A stretch of 45,453 nucleotides of DNA from Bryobacterales bacterium (GTDB lineage: Bacteria > Acidobacteriota > Terriglobia > Bryobacterales > Bryobacteraceae). Location of the stretch: NCBI GenBank assembly GCA_025463005.1, contig JAOAPR010000232.1, forward strand, positions 1 to 45,453, in the 5' to 3' direction. Positions 44,253 to 45,453 of this stretch are shown piece after piece. Position numbers and translations under genes: made by a program. Position 1 is the stretch's first letter; every line of letters begins with the position of its first letter. Below the pieces are notes generated by a model. That model was not told the DNA's origin, ran no database searches, and saw only the letters and a list, made by a program, of their open reading frames with translations.

Positions 44253-44488
44253 CCGTCCGCGTCAAAGTGATCCCGCGCAGCAAGAAGAATGAGGTTAGCG
44301 GCGAGCTAGCAGACGGGACCATTAAGGTTTACGTCACCGCGCCCCCGGAGAAAGGGAAGGCTAACGAGCAGGTGTGCGCGGTCCTGGCCGCGCATTACCG
44401 CATTCCCCTCAAGGCCGTGCGGATTCTCAGCGGGCACGGCAATCCAAGGAAGCTGGTGCGGATCGACCTTCCGGGCGGCCCTATATGA
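44249..44488 (+). CDS. DUF167 / YggU-family protein
   Basis: The 79-residue protein fits DUF167 (YggU): 'VKVIPRSKKNEVSGELADG', then the family core 'VYVTAPPEKGKANEQV' and 'LSGHGNPRKLVRID'. Its biochemical role is not established. The GTG start overlaps the preceding stop as GTGA. The next gene follows after 12 bp. Confidence 0.92.
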   Translation: MTVRVKVIPRSKKNEVSGELADGTIKVYVTAPPEKGKANEQVCAVLAAHYRIPLKAVRILSGHGNPRKLVRIDLPGGPI

Positions 44489-44500
44489 CACAATCAATCG

Positions 44501-45453
44501 ATGGCGGCCGCCGAAAGCAGCGTGGTTCCCTCGCCTCTCACGCAGTTGAGCGAAGAGGAGACTTTGTTCCAGGCCTCGGTGCGCCGTTTTGCCCGCGAGC
44601 GCCTGGCTCCGCACACGCGCGCCATGGACGAAGCAGGCGTCTTTCGTCAGGACCTGTTGCAAGAGTTGTTCGAGCTGGGCCTGATGGCCGTGGAAGTTCC
44701 CGAAGAATTTGGCGGTCAGGGCGGCACCTTCTTTCAGTCCATCCTGGCAATCGAAGAGTTGTCGCGCGTGGATCCCTCGGCCGCGGTGATTGTGGATGTT
44801 CAGAACACGCTGTTCCACAACGCGATTCTGCGCTGGGGCGATGCCGAACAGAAGCTCCGCTGGCTGCCTCGCGCAGCGAAAGATACAGTGGCGAGTTATG
44901 CGCTTTCAGAAGCCGGCTCCGGCTCAGATGCGTTCGCCTTGGCCACCCGGGCCGCGGAGGACGGGGATTGCTATCGCCTCACTGGGCGGAAACTGTGGAT
45001 CACCAACGCGGCCGAAGCGGGTTTTTTCCTCCTGTTCGCCAACGTGAACCCTGAGCTTGGTTATAAAGGCATCACCGCCTTTCTCGTCGAACGGGATTTC
45101 CCGGGATTCCAGGTCGGAAAAAAAGAGGACAAGTTGGGAATCCGCGCTTCCTCCACCTGCGAGCTGATTCTGGACGATTGCCGCGTACCCAAAGCCAACG
45201 TCGTCGGGGAAGTCGGGCAAGGCTATAAAATCGCCATTGAGACACTGAACCAGGGCCGCATCGGCATCGGCGCGCAGATGACCGGCTTGGCCGCAGGAGC
45301 GCTCCATCACGCCATCGCCTACGCCAAGCAGCGCAAGCAGTTCGGAAAGCAGATCGGGGAATTCCAGGCAGTACAATTGGAATTAGCGGAAATGGCCGTG
45401 GAAGTGGAAGCATCGCGCCTCATGGTTTACAACGCCGCGCGGCTCAAGGACGC
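44501..45453 (+). CDS. Acyl-CoA dehydrogenase (C-terminus cut by window edge)
   Basis: This FAD-dependent dehydrogenase introduces the alpha-beta double bond into acyl-CoA in fatty-acid or branched-chain oxidation. About 317 residues are visible. They comprise the N-terminal helical domain (from 'LSEEETLFQASVRRFARERL'), the middle beta domain with the signatures ALSEAGSGSDA and GRKLWITNAAEAG, and the start of the C-terminal helical domain ('TLNQGRIGIGAQMTGLA', then 'AKQRKQFGKQIGEFQ'). Only about 60-70 residues should be missing, including the catalytic Glu region. The sequence resembles short/branched-chain acyl-CoA dehydrogenases; the exact substrate is not clear. A TATATG at 44482-44487 may be a short-leader promoter. 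The neighbours are not fatty-acid genes. Confidence 0.95.
   Translation, partial: MAAAESSVVPSPLTQLSEEETLFQASVRRFARERLAPHTRAMDEAGVFRQDLLQELFELGLMAVEVPEEFGGQGGTFFQSILAIEELSRVDPSAAVIVDVQNTLFHNAILRWGDAEQKLRWLPRAAKDTVASYALSEAGSGSDAFALATRAAEDGDCYRLTGRKLWITNAAEAGFFLLFANVNPELGYKGITAFLVERDFPGFQVGKKEDKLGIRASSTCELILDDCRVPKANVVGEVGQGYKIAIETLNQGRIGIGAQMTGLAAGALHHAIAYAKQRKQFGKQIGEFQAVQLELAEMAVEVEASRLMVYNAARLKD

Overview
The window is an ordinary-looking stretch of chromosome from a Gram-negative bacterium, most likely an Acidobacteriota member of the Solibacter/Bryobacterales type. The reasons are three proteins of the 'VWFA-related Acidobacterial' type, a large TonB-receptor-like outer-membrane protein with an N-terminal carboxypeptidase-regulatory domain, a Kdo (LPS) pathway, uniformly high GC and many GTG/TTG starts. 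I infer the taxon from gene style; no rRNA or tRNA gene is present. I see no phage, plasmid, transposase or CRISPR array.

Layout. 1-2182 (minus): recJ, cut by the left edge, behind a small acidic protein of unknown function. 2418-8233 (plus): a small exported protein, a 1102-residue Oar/TonB-receptor-like protein with a striking Gly/Arg-rich insert, and a VWFA-related protein. 8237-19503 (minus): seven abutting or overlapping genes, read as tetR, RND adaptor, RND pump, TolC-like channel, exported Xaa-Pro aminopeptidase, CHASE2 sensor kinase and NtrC-type response regulator. They lie behind one sigma70-like promoter with a palindromic operator. 19675-22970 (minus): lspA and ileS. 23153-23791 (plus): a CarD/CdnL regulator behind a near-consensus promoter, then a possible 33-residue membrane peptide.

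23844-27190 (minus): kdsB, pyrG and kdsA, which together make Kdo-8-phosphate, CTP and CMP-Kdo. Between kdsB and pyrG lies a roughly 120-bp hairpin element flanked by exact 15-bp direct repeats, which looks like an insertion into a formerly overlapping gene junction. 27311-29533 (plus): two overlapping VWFA genes and a small basic protein. 29457-30497 (minus): a histidine-rich polytopic membrane protein. 30623-35623 (plus): a VOC dioxygenase-like protein, a DinB/DUF1572 protein, an M61 peptidase with a PDZ domain, a PD40 beta-propeller protein and a secreted DUF4412-like protein.

35646-36686 (minus): rlmN. 36734-40175 (plus): an M16 peptidase, a TPM-domain protein, a nucleotidyltransferase-fold protein with an altered DxD motif, and LemA. 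40179-42570 (minus): ruvX, mltG, an unknown gene and recX. 42601-45453 (plus): an AI-2E-type permease, an unknown membrane-anchored protein, a DUF167 protein and an acyl-CoA dehydrogenase cut by the right edge.

The features most worth a second look are the hairpin element in the kdsB-pyrG junction, the efflux operon with its built-in sensor and regulator, the TPM/nucleotidyltransferase/LemA set, and several -10 elements lying only a few bases from start codons. No gene-free stretch exceeds 300 bases.
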